Below, piece after piece: positions 47,196-58,007 of a stretch of DNA of 64,000 nt; within the stretch, counting starts at the first letter, position 1; the number at the start of each line of letters is the position of its first letter. The stretch is from Proales similis (taxonomy: Eukaryota; Rotifera; Eurotatoria; Ploima; Proalidae). Under the pieces are notes generated by a model. It did no database searches. It was given only the letters and a program-made list of their open reading frames with translations, and had not been told where the DNA came from. The position numbers and the translations under genes are program-made. Where the stretch lies: contig JAGVRJ010000003.1 in assembly GCA_019059635.1 (NCBI GenBank), forward strand, positions 2,418,001 through 2,482,000, given 5' to 3'.

Positions 47196-49790
47196 TTAAA
47201 TGAGATCGGCCACGTTCTGGGGCATCTCATTTATTTGAGTGTTGTAGAACTGCTCAATTTCGTGCAGGGCTCTCTTGTCCTCGTCGGTGACAAAGTTGAT
47301 GGCAACACCCTTACGACCGAATCGACCACCACGTCCAATGCGATGAATGTAGTTCTCGTGGTTGTTGGGCAAATCGTAGTTGATGACCAATGAGACCTGT
47401 TGCACGTCAATGCCTCGAGCGAGCAAATCGGTGGTGATCAACACTCTGGACGATCCCGACCTGAACTCACGCATGATCACCTCGCGCTCCTTTTGATCCA
47501 TGTCTCCGTGCTATGGTTCGTGAAATTAGAGACTCTTGTCTGGCATCACATTTTCGCAGTCAATTACCATAGCAGAGACGGTGAAGTCACGGCCGTGCAT
47601 CTCTTTGGTCAGCCAGTCGACCTTTCTGCGAGTGTTGCAGAAGATCACAGCCTGGGTGATTGTGAGTGTCTGGTAGATATCGCAGAGAGTCTCCAGCTTC
47701 CATTCCTTTGATGAAGAATTAGCCAAGAGTCGACCAAGTTGAGACAGACAAAGTGCGTTGGTGTGTGTATGTGAGTGTGTGTGAGGAAATAAGAAGAAAG
47801 GTGTTGAAGATTGGATTGGGATCGTATGAATATCAATGAGATTCATCGTCTCACTTGATCTTCTATTCTTCTGTTGCCTCGGCGCAAATGAGAAGTGTTC
47901 ATCAAAGCGAGAACAGGTCTCTTTAAGTGGCTCGAGGTCTTGTTTTAACTCATGTGCTTCTACAGTGTTCTCGCCGACCATGCCAAACGGTTTAGATCGG
48001 ACAGAATAGCGAGCAGATGCAAATGTGATCTCTCACAGTTAGGGAACGCCAGTTTAATGCAACAGACTGCATCCTGGAGCTGACTGTGAATTCAGACACA
48101 GCAGAAGACACCAATCTGTAAAATTGGCCATTCTGCGTTCGTTGCAAGATGCTAGTGAATTCATGTGCTTCTACAGTGTTCTCGCCGACCATGCCAAACG
48201 GTTTAGATCGGACAGAATAGCGAGCAGATGCAAATGTGATCTCTCACAGTTAGGGAACGCCAGTTTAATGCAACGGGATGCATCCTGGAGCTGACTGTGA
48301 AGTGTTGTTTGAGTAGAGTGTACGAGTCATGATTGATTCGAGCGATATTTAGATCAAATGAACCCAGTGACGACTCGTTTTCTTCTGCCTGGCCGAACGA
48401 GCCGCTGCTCACATGAGACAATGATCAGCCTAGAATTGAGTTCAGTCAGAGACCAGATGACGAGCGCGGGGTGAACGGGCTGAAACGGAGTGGAAAAGAT
48501 AAAAGCCGGCAACTAACCTCCTTTCCGACAAGGATGTAGAACTGCTTGATACCTTCCAAGGTGAGCTCCTCTTTCTTGACCAAGATTCGCACTGGGTCAC
48601 GCATGAACTTGCGAGTGACCTCGAGCACCTCGGTGGGCATGGTGGCCGAGAGGAGGACCACCTGGATGCTGTAAGGCATCTTGGTGAACACCTCGTGAAT
48701 TTGCTCTTTGAAACCGCGAGACAACATCTCGTCGGCCTCGTCGAGCACGAACAGCTTAATGTTCTTGGGGTTAAGCGCCTTGCGCGTTAACATGTCGGAC
48801 ACGCGTCCCGGCGTGCCGACCACTATTTGAGCTCCCTGCTCCAGACGGTTCATGTCCTCTCTCACGTTGGTGCCTCCAATACAAGCGTGACATGTCACAC
48901 CCATGAAGTCGCCGAGCGCGAGCACCACCTTCTGGATCTAAAGCAAACAGGACGATGAGTAAACTCGGACAAACCGCGTCAAGCTGTTGTTTAGCGTATT
49001 GAATAGCCAGGCATCGAAATTAGGCCTGGATATTAAGCATACTAAACTAGAATGCTCTGAGCACCATATTTAAGCTTAGAAATCCGAGCTCAGCAAACCG
49101 AGCCGAGCCGGACTGATCCAGTGCTCGTCGCTTAATGAAAATGAAATGGAAATTTTACCTGCTGGGCTAGCTCTCTGGTCGGAGCGAGAATCAATGCCTG
49201 GCATTGCTTGATGTTGATGTCAAGCTGCTGCAGGATTGAAATCGAGAAAGTCGCAGTTTTTCCAGTACCTGACTGAGCTTGCGCGATAACGTCCTTGCCT
49301 TAGGAAAGTAGCAGGAAAGAACATTTAGATCTTGGCCGCTCAATGAGTCGGGATCGTGGGGTGGTTGGTGAACTGTGGCTTCTTCAAAATCCAATCGCAC
49401 AAGAGAGCGAGTGAACGTTTTTGGAGAGGCAACTTGATATGCCACAGTAAAAACGCCAGAGACTGCAACGAATACGGTCTGGAGCTGGCTGTGGGTTCGC
49501 ACAGGAGCGAGGAAATGAATGGAAAGAGCTCTACCTCGAATGCAGGGCAAGATTGCTCGCTGCTGAATAGCCGAAGGCTTCTCAAAACCATAAGCGTAAA
49601 TTCCACGCAAGAGCTCTTCGCGCAAGTTCATCTCATCGAAGCTGTCCGCAATCTCATTCCAATTGCTCTGCGAAAATGGTGGCTCGTTAAGCACGAAGCG
49701 GAAGAGTCTAGCTTAAGGGGAAGAGTGTACCTCGATGACGCCGTCTGGTTCCATGCCTGGCGGTCCATTATCGGCTTTGTAGTCACTTGA
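47196..49790 (-). CDS. EIF4A: Translation initiation factor eIF4A (DEAD-box helicase)
   Basis: RNA helicase of the eIF4F cap complex. Exons from high to low coordinate: about 49785-49732 ([14 protein letters not shown]), about 49674-49535 ([10 protein letters not shown] to LPCIRG), about 49298-49159 ([17 protein letters not shown]), 48939-48518 (GGTNV, GTPGRV, DEAD, SATMP), about 47704-47567 ([10 protein letters not shown]) and about 47512-47196 ([27 protein letters not shown], ending NVADLI). All motifs Q to VI are intact. The first coding exon is not settled. No ATG lies in frame just upstream of DYKADNG, so a short phase-2 exon further upstream is needed, or translation begins at the Met of GMEPDG. 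Three of its introns are long (220-813 bp) and hold snoRNA-like elements. Confidence 0.93.
47950..48090 (-). ncRNA. Intronic H/ACA snoRNA, copy 1
   Basis: Read on the minus strand (same sense as eIF4A). Hairpin 1 has outer stem TTCACAGT/ACTGTGAG, inner stem CCAG/CTGG and an apical ATGCA/TGCAT stem. A box H AGATCA follows (ANANNA). Hairpin 2 has outer stem GCATCTGC/GTAGAAGC (one mismatch, one G-U pair) and inner CCGATC/GGTCGG. Box ACA lies three bases from the end (ACATGA). The hairpin 1 pocket arms, CAGCT on the left and CGTTCCCTA on the right, are complementary to both sides of a UG in the conserved 28S rRNA stretch AGGGAACG-UG-AGCUGG. Structure and target were worked out by hand; expression is not shown. 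Confidence 0.8.
48161..48301 (-). ncRNA. Intronic H/ACA snoRNA, copy 2
   Basis: A second 141-nt copy in the same intron, differing from copy 1 at only three bases. All three fall in the apical loop of hairpin 1, and the loop-closing ATGCA/TGCAT stem remains. Identity stops at the predicted RNA ends: the 70-bp spacer and the flanks are unrelated. Boxes AGATCA and ACATGA and both pockets are unchanged, so the copy should be functional if processed. Confidence 0.8.
48983..49130 (-). ncRNA. Intronic H/ACA snoRNA, second family
   Basis: In the intron between the APTRELAQQ and [11 protein letters not shown] exons. Minus strand: outer stem GAGCAC/GTGCTC enclosing TCCG/CGGA and CTCGGC/GCTGAG, then box H AGAGCA immediately after the stem. 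Hairpin 2 follows, with GTTTAG/CTAAAC outer and CCAGGC/GCCTGG inner stems. A 3' ACA triplet follows (ACAACAGCT, giving two possible ACA boxes). The geometry is canonical. Its pockets differ from the repeated family, and I could not assign an rRNA target. Confidence 0.72.
49371..49495 (-). ncRNA. Intronic H/ACA-like RNA, diverged relative of copies 1 and 2
   Basis: In the intron after LPCIRG. Minus strand: outer stem CCACAG/CTGTGG, inner CCAGA/TCTGG, box H ATATCA. A second hairpin has CCAA/TTGG and TCGC/GCGA, with a 3' ACAGTT. The hairpin 1 left arm CCAGCT is a perfect complement of AGCUGG at the same 28S site. The right arm CGTTTTTA pairs through G-U wobbles. Hairpin 2 outer pairing is weaker, so it may be a decaying copy. 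Confidence 0.6.
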
Positions 49791-50019
49791 GTATAGAAAA
49801 GCGAATGAGTGTTTGTCGCTAAGCTTATAGAGTGGTTTGATTGCAAGAGAGGTGCTGGACGCAACAGAAGAAAAGTACGCAGCACATGCTTCGTGCGGTT
49901 AACTCGATTAGAAATTATACGGCGCCGAAGCATGTGCGCTTGGTCGAGGGGCAAAACGTGGCGTTCTAGTGCGTGCGTGAAGAAATAGAATGCTTCGCTT
50001 CTTAGCTCTAGCTTATAAA

Positions 50020-50296
50020 TTACCTATTTTCTCTTTCGCTCATTCTAACCCAATGTAATTCATAAAACAGCGAAGCAACACTTTAAAACTAGCGCGTGTG
50101 TGTATATGGCGATGAATCGAGCAAAAGAGCAAGAGACGGGAGGGCGAGATGAATGAACAACAAGCCACACAGGCGGGGGTAAGAGATAGGGACGGGGAGG
50201 CCTAAGTTGCAAGCAGGAGGAGGAGTGATCGCTTACGAAACGCATCGTCGTGCTAGTGGTGATGGTGTCTACAGACATGGAAACTGCGAGCAGCTA

Positions 50297-50346
<50 letters not shown>

Positions 50347-50717
50347 CGTTGTCGCACATGCGTCGCCAGCGAATCAAGACGCTTAGTCGAGGCCCAGCCA
50401 TTCGTATAAATCTATCTGAGAGTATCAAATAAAAGTCTAAACACTTACTCGGACTCAATCTAACAAGCACGATAAAAAATGAAGCGAGAAAAGCGTTTAA
50501 AAAGCGCATGAGCGAGCACTCACGCACGTTTTAGGCCGAGCACATGCATGGGTTTGTGTCTGCAGCTAGGACAAGATGTCAAGGATGAGGCATGGAGGAA
50601 AAGAGAGCTGCTGGCTGTAGACCAGCGCATAGTTCTGCCACACTATTTGCCTGGAATGGATCGTCTGAGTGAGAGAGGGAGAGAATGAGCACACGTGGGC
50701 ACATTGAGTAAAGCACG

Positions 50718-50750
<33 letters not shown>

Positions 50751-51523
50751 ACGACTGCAGCAAAGAAACTGGCCAACTTACGATGAATTTGACTGACTGG
50801 TTTCCTGGTTGGAGTGGGAGGAGAAATGAGCGCCAGATAGATCCTCTTGATAACCTCCTCTTGTTTCGATCGTGCTTGCTTGCATTCGAACTTGAATAAA
50901 AAACCTAAAGGTTTGTTTGGGTTTGGTTGTTTTGGGGTTCTAAAGACGCGAAACAGATGAGATTCAGTTGGCAACGCTCTTCTCGTTCTTCTTCTTCTTT
51001 TGGTCTCGTAAACAAACTCTTTCTCGTTCAAAGTGGACAAGAAAAAAACTTGAATTTCAGAATAATGATGGCGGTCGTGCAGCCAAGTTAAGCGCGCCTA
51101 ATTTGATCAAATAAGCCACTCGCTTGCTTCTGTGTCTTAATTTATAACAATGCGGCGCTAATTTCAATCAATTGCAAAATTCGCTTCTTCTTTCGACGTG
51201 TACACGTATTCGCGTGATTGTGCGCGCTTTCAACCCCCCACAACCAAGAGACAATTATTTAGCTCGAGCTCTACTACCTTCAGATTTGTCTTATTTTGTC
51301 TCTAAATTAGAAACCAAAGCGCCAACAAACACAAATTCGGCATTGTTTATTGATTGAGAAGAAAAAGTATTGAAACTTGAATGACTTTTGGGCTCGCTGA
51401 TGCTGCTTCAGCGCCTCTCCTAGCGACTTGAGGCGAGAGTCGAATCGAGGAACGAGTCGGGCCAGAACAGGACGAGCGGAATATGGCGTCAGAATTTACA
51501 TAGAAAATCGACTAAGAAGAGGG
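50020..51523. other. Intergenic region with microsatellites
   Basis: Upstream of eIF4A. Includes a long (AC)n repeat at about 50298-50345 and a (GA)n tract at about 50722-50748. A short ATG-containing stretch near 50279-50240 (minus) followed by GTAAGC could be a 5' exon, but it does not join in frame to the known eIF4A exons. TTTATT at 51346-51351 is the minus-strand poly(A) signal of the WDR91-like gene. Confidence 0.5.
50298..50345. repeat. (AC)n microsatellite
   Basis: About 24 uninterrupted AC units, the longest dinucleotide repeat in the window. Confidence 0.95.
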
Positions 51524-52453
51524 TCAGTTTTCGCTCTGCTTGCCGCTGGCGCTCGGTCGCTGAATGGCAAAACTTTTAATCATCGAAATGAAAGTGCTTG
51601 ATTGCTTGCTCTGCGGGTCGTTCTGTTGGAGTTGAAACTCGTCGATGAGCTCGCTTTGAAGGTATTCTTGTTCGAACTGGGAAAAGCTTCCGCTCGACTT
51701 GAACGCCTTCAGTTTTTAATCAAAGGCAGCAATTTGCTCGGAGTAAGAGAGACTTACAGCCTGGCTGTTGAAACGAGCGATTGAAGAGGGAGCAGCAGCG
51801 GGCGCCGCACGGTACTGACCGCTCTCGTTGTCAAAGTTGAGCAGGCGCGGTATCGGCAGGCTGTGGAAAACGATGTTTATGAAATTCTGCAGCGAGACGA
51901 TGAAAGTGTCGATCCAGTTCTTGCTGAAATAGACGCTAAACACCGGGTTGTCTTCGGGATTTTTTATGAACGGCAGACTGTACCAGTCGCGCCATTCGCT
52001 CTGCGACTGCAGCTTGTTGGCGTAGTTGTCAAAGAACTCGACCACCTTCTCAGGCTTGGAGGCTTGCACTGCCTGCACCAAGTAGAAGCGGAGCAAGAAG
52101 AGCTCGTATTTGCGCGTGAGCGAGGCGGCGCTGTTTGGCGACACCTTGATAGATATCTTGCTGAAAAAGCGATGGTCAAGATAGGACCAGTATTCGAGCA
52201 GGCCGTTCAGGTCAAACGAGTAAATGAATGACAGAAGCTGGTCGGTCACTTTGTCCGCTTTGAACGACTTTTCTTTCTCCTGCTTGAGGTCGTGCTCGAG
52301 CGCCTTCAGAGTGGTATTGAAGCCGCGGAAGATGAAATACTCTTTGATTAGATCGTCCATGAAGCTGATCGAGTTGGTCAAGTTGTTAACGGAGCCGGCG
52401 GCCATAGACCCCGCTCCAGCTGAACCTGCTGCAGCATTCTCTGAATTCGACAT
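51524..52453 (-). CDS. WDR91-like N-terminal module protein, no WD40 repeats
   Basis: WDR91 with WDR81 controls PI3P and Rab7 during early-to-late endosome change. Exon 1 (52453 to about 51762) matches the WDR91 N-terminal half: MDDLIKEYFIFRGFNTTLKALEHDL (LisH-like start), LLEYWSYLDHRFFSK, LRFYLVQAVQ, WRDWYSLPFI, NPVFSVYFSK, and WIDTFIVSLQNF with LPIPRLLNFD. A 45-bp intron (GTAAGT ... CTGAAG) leads to a short last exon (AFKSSGSFSQFEQEYLQSELIDE...) that ends at 51524. The total is about 290 residues, where human WDR91 has about 750 with a seven-blade WD40 C terminus. A poly(A) signal follows within 180 bp, so the 3' truncation looks real. Confidence 0.83.
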
Positions 52454-52722
52454 TATCTTTTTGCTTGTCTCATTCGTCGCCTATCTGCGTTGTCTAATGT
52501 GTCGCTCTTATGCGACCGAATCGCTCTGGCTGTCGTCTGCCGCCGCTCAAGTCGGCGTATACGCATTCACGATCTCGTAGAGGCCGATTGCGCCATCAAC
52601 TTTACACTTTGGTGCGGATCGCCGTTGAAAGAAATTTGATAAGAAACAAGCAAAGTTTATTCAATTAAATAGAATTTAGTTTTCATTTCAATTTGTTTGA
52701 GTAATCTCGTCTGCGACAGGCA

Positions 52723-54622
52723 TCAGAGAGCTGTGATGCGCGAGCTGGCTGCAATTGAAACGGTAGGGACGGGAGCAACGATGTTGGCGGTGGCTGGAGG
52801 CGCGCTGCCGTTCATAGATGCCTTTATTACTGAGCAACTTTTGAAGGTAGGCAGAGGTGAGCCCTTATCCAATGAATAGAGGCCTCTCTCGACCAGTTTG
52901 GGCACGTTGACCGCACATGACCTGGGAATTATTCCGTACTGCTGAGCGAGCGATTTGGAATTCTCGCCGATCAGTTTGACATAGAGCCAATGCTCGAACT
53001 CTTTGACCACGAGCACGAGCATGCCAGGCGATACGCTTATTTCCTGGTAGTTGGACGCATCGTGCGATTCGATTATGGTCCATACTTGTCCTTCACTCGC
53101 GCCCCGCTCCAATTCCACTTGAGGCGTGTCGACGATGAGAGAACGCTGGACGTGGTCTTGGTCAACGCCTTGCTTTGCTGACTGCTCGCCAAGTTCGATC
53201 GAAATTGCGTAGAATTTATTCTCTCGGCCATGAATGAGATTCGAGTCGAGCGATCGTCTCATATAGGTCCGTTCGAACTCGCTCTTTTTCTTCGGCGTGT
53301 GAATGGGTCGGAAAACGCGTTCGTTCGCCTCAAGCTGGCTGAGATTTTCGCTGCTCTGCGCCGATATCGGCTGTCGACTTCGACTCTTCAGACTTGCCAG
53401 TGCATTGGCCGCACTGATTGAGGGCGAATTGATCAGAAAGTTTTCGTAGTCAGAGAACTGTGCGCAGTTGAAGCCCGAGAACTGAGTATTGTCGCTTGGG
53501 TAGCCCGAATCGCTCACTCTGACCAGTCGTTCGAACGAATCGCCATCTGGCTTTTTGTGCAGCTCACCTCGAATCTCATAAGTGACGCACTCTTTGATCG
53601 GCTTGGCCTCATCCCGCAGCTGCTCGCTGGGCCTCGCCGGCCAAGCTAGATAGTCGTCGCCCTCTCTGAGCTCGTCATAGAGCTCGGAGCCGGTCGACAG
53701 CGAATGGTATTTGACCGACTCGTTGTGCATCGAGCTTTCAATCTGCGAGCTGCTCTCGGTCGCCTGGCCCAACTCGGTGTTCATTGTGTTGGTGTTGGCA
53801 CTCGATAGATTATATTCGTTGCTCACGCTGTCGGTGAGCATTGTTGCGCATGACGACGAATTGACGCTCAGCGGCATGCAGCAGTCGCGTGGCACGTAGC
53901 CTTCAACATCGTTGGCAAACGAGTCGTAGCTTCGCACGTAGACCAGATCGAGATCGGCCAAATAGAAGAGAGCAGCCAGCGGCACGTGTCTGTCTATTTG
54001 AATTAGACGCACGTTTATGCCGCTCATGCTCAGACGGTTGTTGAGCATGTTCCAGTTCTGGTCATTGCGATTGAACGAGCATTTGCTAATGAGCGGAACG
54101 TTGCCGGGCTGTTCGATCGAACAGCGCATTAGTCGGTCCAAAAGCTTTCGGTAAAGTGCGCTTTCCCTACTGCCCGGCTTTGTCCAGTCCGAGCAAGACT
54201 CCTGGCTCGAGTCGAGTGTGGAATGTCTGAGAATATTCTGGAAATCGCCTTCTGTCTTGGGCTCTAGCTTGCCTCTCAGACTGGCTCGTATGAATCCTTC
54301 AAACTCGTGGTTGGCCGGCTCCAGTGAAGATATTGACTCGTAGGCCTCGTCATGGAATAGCCGGCCTCCTTTGGGCATTCGCGCCCATGACTTGGATGAC
54401 TTGATTTCTAAAGAGCGTCTTGTTTAGAACCGGGCCTCTCTTGTGTCAAAAAATAGAAACCAAATTGAGTGCTAAATTACTTTTTTTGATAAATTTGGCC
54501 GCCGGTGAGCTGGAGTTGCTTTTGGAAGCGAATGCGCCGGACAGATCGGATTGAGTGAAGCCATAGTAGGAGGCCGATCCCACTGGCTCCTTGTGGATCA
54601 TGCTTTTCAACTTGCGGATCAT
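52723..54622 (-). CDS. Protein with two SH3-like domains (unrecognised)
   Basis: Exon 1 starts at 54622 (MIRKLKSMIHKEPVGSASYY) and joins in phase after an intron of about 70 bp to a 550-codon exon ending at 52723. The first SH3-like fold is near codons 120-170 of the long exon (NVRLIQIDRHVPLAALFYLA, ending in EGYVPRDCC). The second is near codons 430-495 (VWTIIESHDA, SVSPGMLVLVV, HWLYVKL, YGIIPRSC). Between them is a Ser/Glu-rich, mostly unstructured segment. There is no kinase, GEF or PX domain, and no TM helix. This suggests a cytosolic adaptor. I cannot name an orthologue. Confidence 0.72.
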
Positions 54623-56023
54623 TCTGTTCGGGCGTTCGATTCGATTAACATTCTAAACAATACTTTAATAGAGACGCGTTGAGAAGGACAGGGTGAGAAA
54701 GAGGCTAATTGGATAAGTGCTTGGAAACTATTAGGCAATTGATTATCGGCTAGATTTGCTCTGAGGGGGCACACAGCCGTTTAAAATAGCTGACCGAGTG
54801 GACTGTGACACTCGAAAGAGTTGACAGGTTTGAAAACGATTTGTTGTCGAGACGCGGAAGCCAATTAACGAGAAATGCCGTTCGAAGTAGATAAGATCGA
54901 CTAAGATCTCTCTCTCTCTCTCTAAACAGGACCGAGTGAGACAGCCATGCACGAGAGCACTTGTTCGGCAATGACATGCGATACAAAACAAACAGAACCG
55001 CACTAAGTCAATTTGGCCGGTAGAATGCATGCACGCTCGGGTCCCACATGGTGGTTTAATCTCAACTCTCCTTCGACGCTCGATTCTTGTTCACTTTTCA
55101 TGCCCTTGGTTCTCGTGTTCGTGTTGGCTACACGGCAGAGGCTACACATCGCTCCTCGGTGTTGTTTCGTTTGCTCAAGTGTTGTTGACGAGTTTGTATG
55201 AAATGAGCACTAGCGACAGCTGAACCACTCGGACTCTATCGTCCAAGTAAACAGAAGAATGTGTAGCTGCGAGAGAGAGAGAGAGTCGAATTTTAAACAA
55301 GCGTCCATTATTAATCTTGGGCAAATAATCGATCGTGAGCGTAACACCTATTCACGCGTTGTTGGGGCCCACAGCTGGCCCTCTCGAGCTGGCCATCGTC
55401 ATTCTCTTCCACTCGAAAGGGCGCACATGAACGGATTATGAACCATGTAGAGCACACGTGCCTCGAATTAAATCGGACGTTCAATAATACTTGAAGCAAA
55501 AGGCCACTCCGACAGGCATCTTTATCAATCGACCGTGTTCAATGGTGGGCTGGTCCGACATCAAAGATCCTCCGCCTCCGCCCTTCCTGTCGATATGAGA
55601 CGTCCCAATAAATCATTGGCGTCTCGGTTGCCCCTCCGCGAGTGAAATCGCCCGCCACCAAACCCAACAGTCTCTCAAGGCCAAAACAGTTTAATGCTGC
55701 GCTTCTCAAGATTGCAACTAAAATAGGCCACCAATTGATGCGCTAGACTTTCTAAATAAAGCATTCAAGATTCGATTGATCTTGTTTATTAAATACACTT
55801 TTCTGGCTTGCGTAATTGCTTTCTTTGTTGGTTTTTTTTTGATACTTTGTCGATGTTTACAATGGGTGCTTATTGTGAACTCTTCAAAGAGAAGCGACGC
55901 TTTTGCTTGGATTTAAATTAAGTAGGTAATAAAGAGCGAGCGAAGGCATATTGAAAACGATTAGAAAAGACGAAGAAAATCAAAGTTAATTTGCTAAAGC
56001 GACCAGTACAAGAAGTAAACAGT
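54623..56023. other. Intergenic region
   Basis: Upstream of the SH3 gene and downstream of the USP gene. Short CT and GA tracts lie near 54908-54923 and 55270-55284. No gene was found. Confidence 0.45.
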
Positions 56024-58007
56024 TCACTCGGCCAATTGATAAAAGAGAATGTAAGCTTCCGAGCTTTGCACCGACTTGCGAGATATCGCCTGAACACTAT
56101 TGGCGGACAATGAGCGTTAAAGGAGGCGACTAGGACACAGGTGCAGCAAGCTGCCTACCTCTGATCGTTAAATCTATACCACTCACTGGTGTACGGGTTG
56201 CGAGCGCAGGCTGTATAGTGGCCTGACGACTCGGTGCCTGTGTGCATCGAAACAGAGTATAGGTTGTATGTGCAGTTCTTGGGGCGCTGCGTGCTGCCGC
56301 TCGACGGCTCCAGCACACAGCTCAGATATTTGCTCATGTCCATGCGCTCGACCGGATAGTCAATGTTGGACGTTATTTTGCCGCCCAGTCTGGTGCGCGC
56401 GAACCGTTTGAGCTGAATGACGAGTAACCGGGGCAAACGCTCGATCGAGTATCTTTTCGTGCAGCGTCTTTTCTCTTTACACTGCGAGCATGTCTTAACC
56501 GCAGCGCGAGCTAAATGGTCAATTTGAATGCTATTTCGGCTCGAATAAACTTACCGGACGCTCGTTGCCGTCCAATGTCTCCTCCATCATGAACAGCTTC
56601 AGACAATCGTCCAAACTGGTCGATATCAACTAGAGATGACAGTTGAGCGATGTGAAAATCTGAAAGCTTTTCGCCTCTTTTCTCCTACCTTGTTGGGTAT
56701 GGGAAGAGCGAGTTGCCAGAACAGCTCAAATGTCGACGATCTGTACCCGCACTTTGTACATTTCAGAGTGCTCTTCAACTGCCCGCCGAACAGGTCTAGA
56801 CCAAGGTTCGTCATGTGCATCATTCACTAAAAGCTGCCAATCAGGCCCTCCTTACCTGAGATAATGCTGTCATCGGTTCGCAAATTCAATGCCCAATGGT
56901 ATTCTGACTTTTCGTTGTCACTGTTTTTTTTTTCGAGGCTTTTGGTTGAAAATTTCAAACGAACTTGACGGAATTGAACACCAACCTCATTCGGTCCCAT
57001 TTCTTCTCGTCGAACACTACTGACGGAGGTTTCTTTTTCACACGGTTCACATCTTCGTGCAGTCCTTTCAACAGATAAGAGAGAAACTCTAGACGAATGC
57101 AAAAGCGATGAAAAATGATGTCCACACGCGTCATGAATGGCGTCTAACCTTGCGAGTCTTGTTGGGCGAAGCCGGCAAACTTGACCGCGTATCGGCTGAT
57201 TGCATTCTTGAACTCGTTCGGACTCACACTCGGCTCGTTCTCGCGCCACATTCGTTCAATTAGGCTGGCGAACGAGATGAACAGCTGGCCTTTCATTTTG
57301 CTCATTGTCGCATTGATGTCGGCCTCGTAGCTGCGTGTGACGCAATACTCCATTAGCTCTCTGGTGTTGCTCAGACATTGAATTATCGAATTCATGTAGC
57401 AGGTGTTGCCCAAATTCCTGAGGCCGGTGAGGCCTTGAGGGCCGGCTGTTGTCTGCGAGAGCTCATATTCGCTGTTTTTCTTTCTGGTCGTTACCGGATC
57501 GACGGTCTTCAACGGCTCGTTTCGAATCACCAGAAATTGACTCGGGCCGATGCTAGCGCCTCGAGCATGACCACTGTTTGAGTAGGACGACTCGATCGAG
57601 GAGCGTCTGGAGCGTCCAGAATCGAGGCCAATATGGGACACTTGATTTGTGATTGCTTCGACTCTTGTCGAACCGTAGTTCAGACCACCGACTTCGTGTT
57701 GATTCGAGTACCTAATCGGAGTGTTGGATATGCGATTGCTTGATGGCTGCGGATACACTGGCCTGGTGTTTGTCGAAGCGTAGTTGGCCATGTGAATGTT
57801 TCTCGAATAGAAACTGCTTGAATTGGCGTTAACGGGGACGTTTGTTATTGGCGAATGCCTGGGCATCTTTTCAATTTCATAATGACCGAACGAGTGCTGA
57901 GGCTGTCGACTTCTGTTTCGAGACAGGCTCTCGGCACGCATCCTGCTACTGCTGCTCGTACCACTGCTGCTGTTGCTGCTGCTCTGGCTTTGTTCGAACG
58001 AGGTCAT
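56024..58007 (-). CDS. USP2-like ubiquitin-specific protease
   Basis: Cysteine deubiquitinase. The start is taken at 58007 (MTSFEQSQ), after an in-frame TAG. About 190 residues of Ser-rich N terminus precede the USP domain. The Cys box is [20 protein letters not shown]. The zinc ribbon has CTKCGY and [10 protein letters not shown]. The His box is [10 protein letters not shown] and the acidic/Asn site is WYRFND. The last exon gives [18 protein letters not shown] with stop at 56024. Exon joins: DSQ|EFLSYL across a 70-bp intron, and [14 protein letters not shown] using a CAG acceptor after an A-rich run. The block order and [18 protein letters not shown]-type strands match USP2/USP21. All catalytic residues are present. 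Substrates are unknown. Confidence 0.88.

Noticed and set aside
47526-48421. Minus-strand open frames with a repeated [11 protein letters not shown] start inside the eIF4A intron
   Set aside because: They are chance readings of the duplicated snoRNA element and its flanks. The codon-level product has no support, and the conservation pattern is that of a structured RNA.
48302-48440. A further possible H/ACA element upstream of copy 2 in the eIF4A intron
   Set aside because: A CTCGTT/AACGAG hairpin exists, but no ANANNA box or convincing second hairpin follows in the right place.
50240-50281. Short ATG exon followed by GTAAGC as the first eIF4A coding exon
   Set aside because: Spliced to the known second exon it gives an immediate stop, so at best it is 5' UTR.
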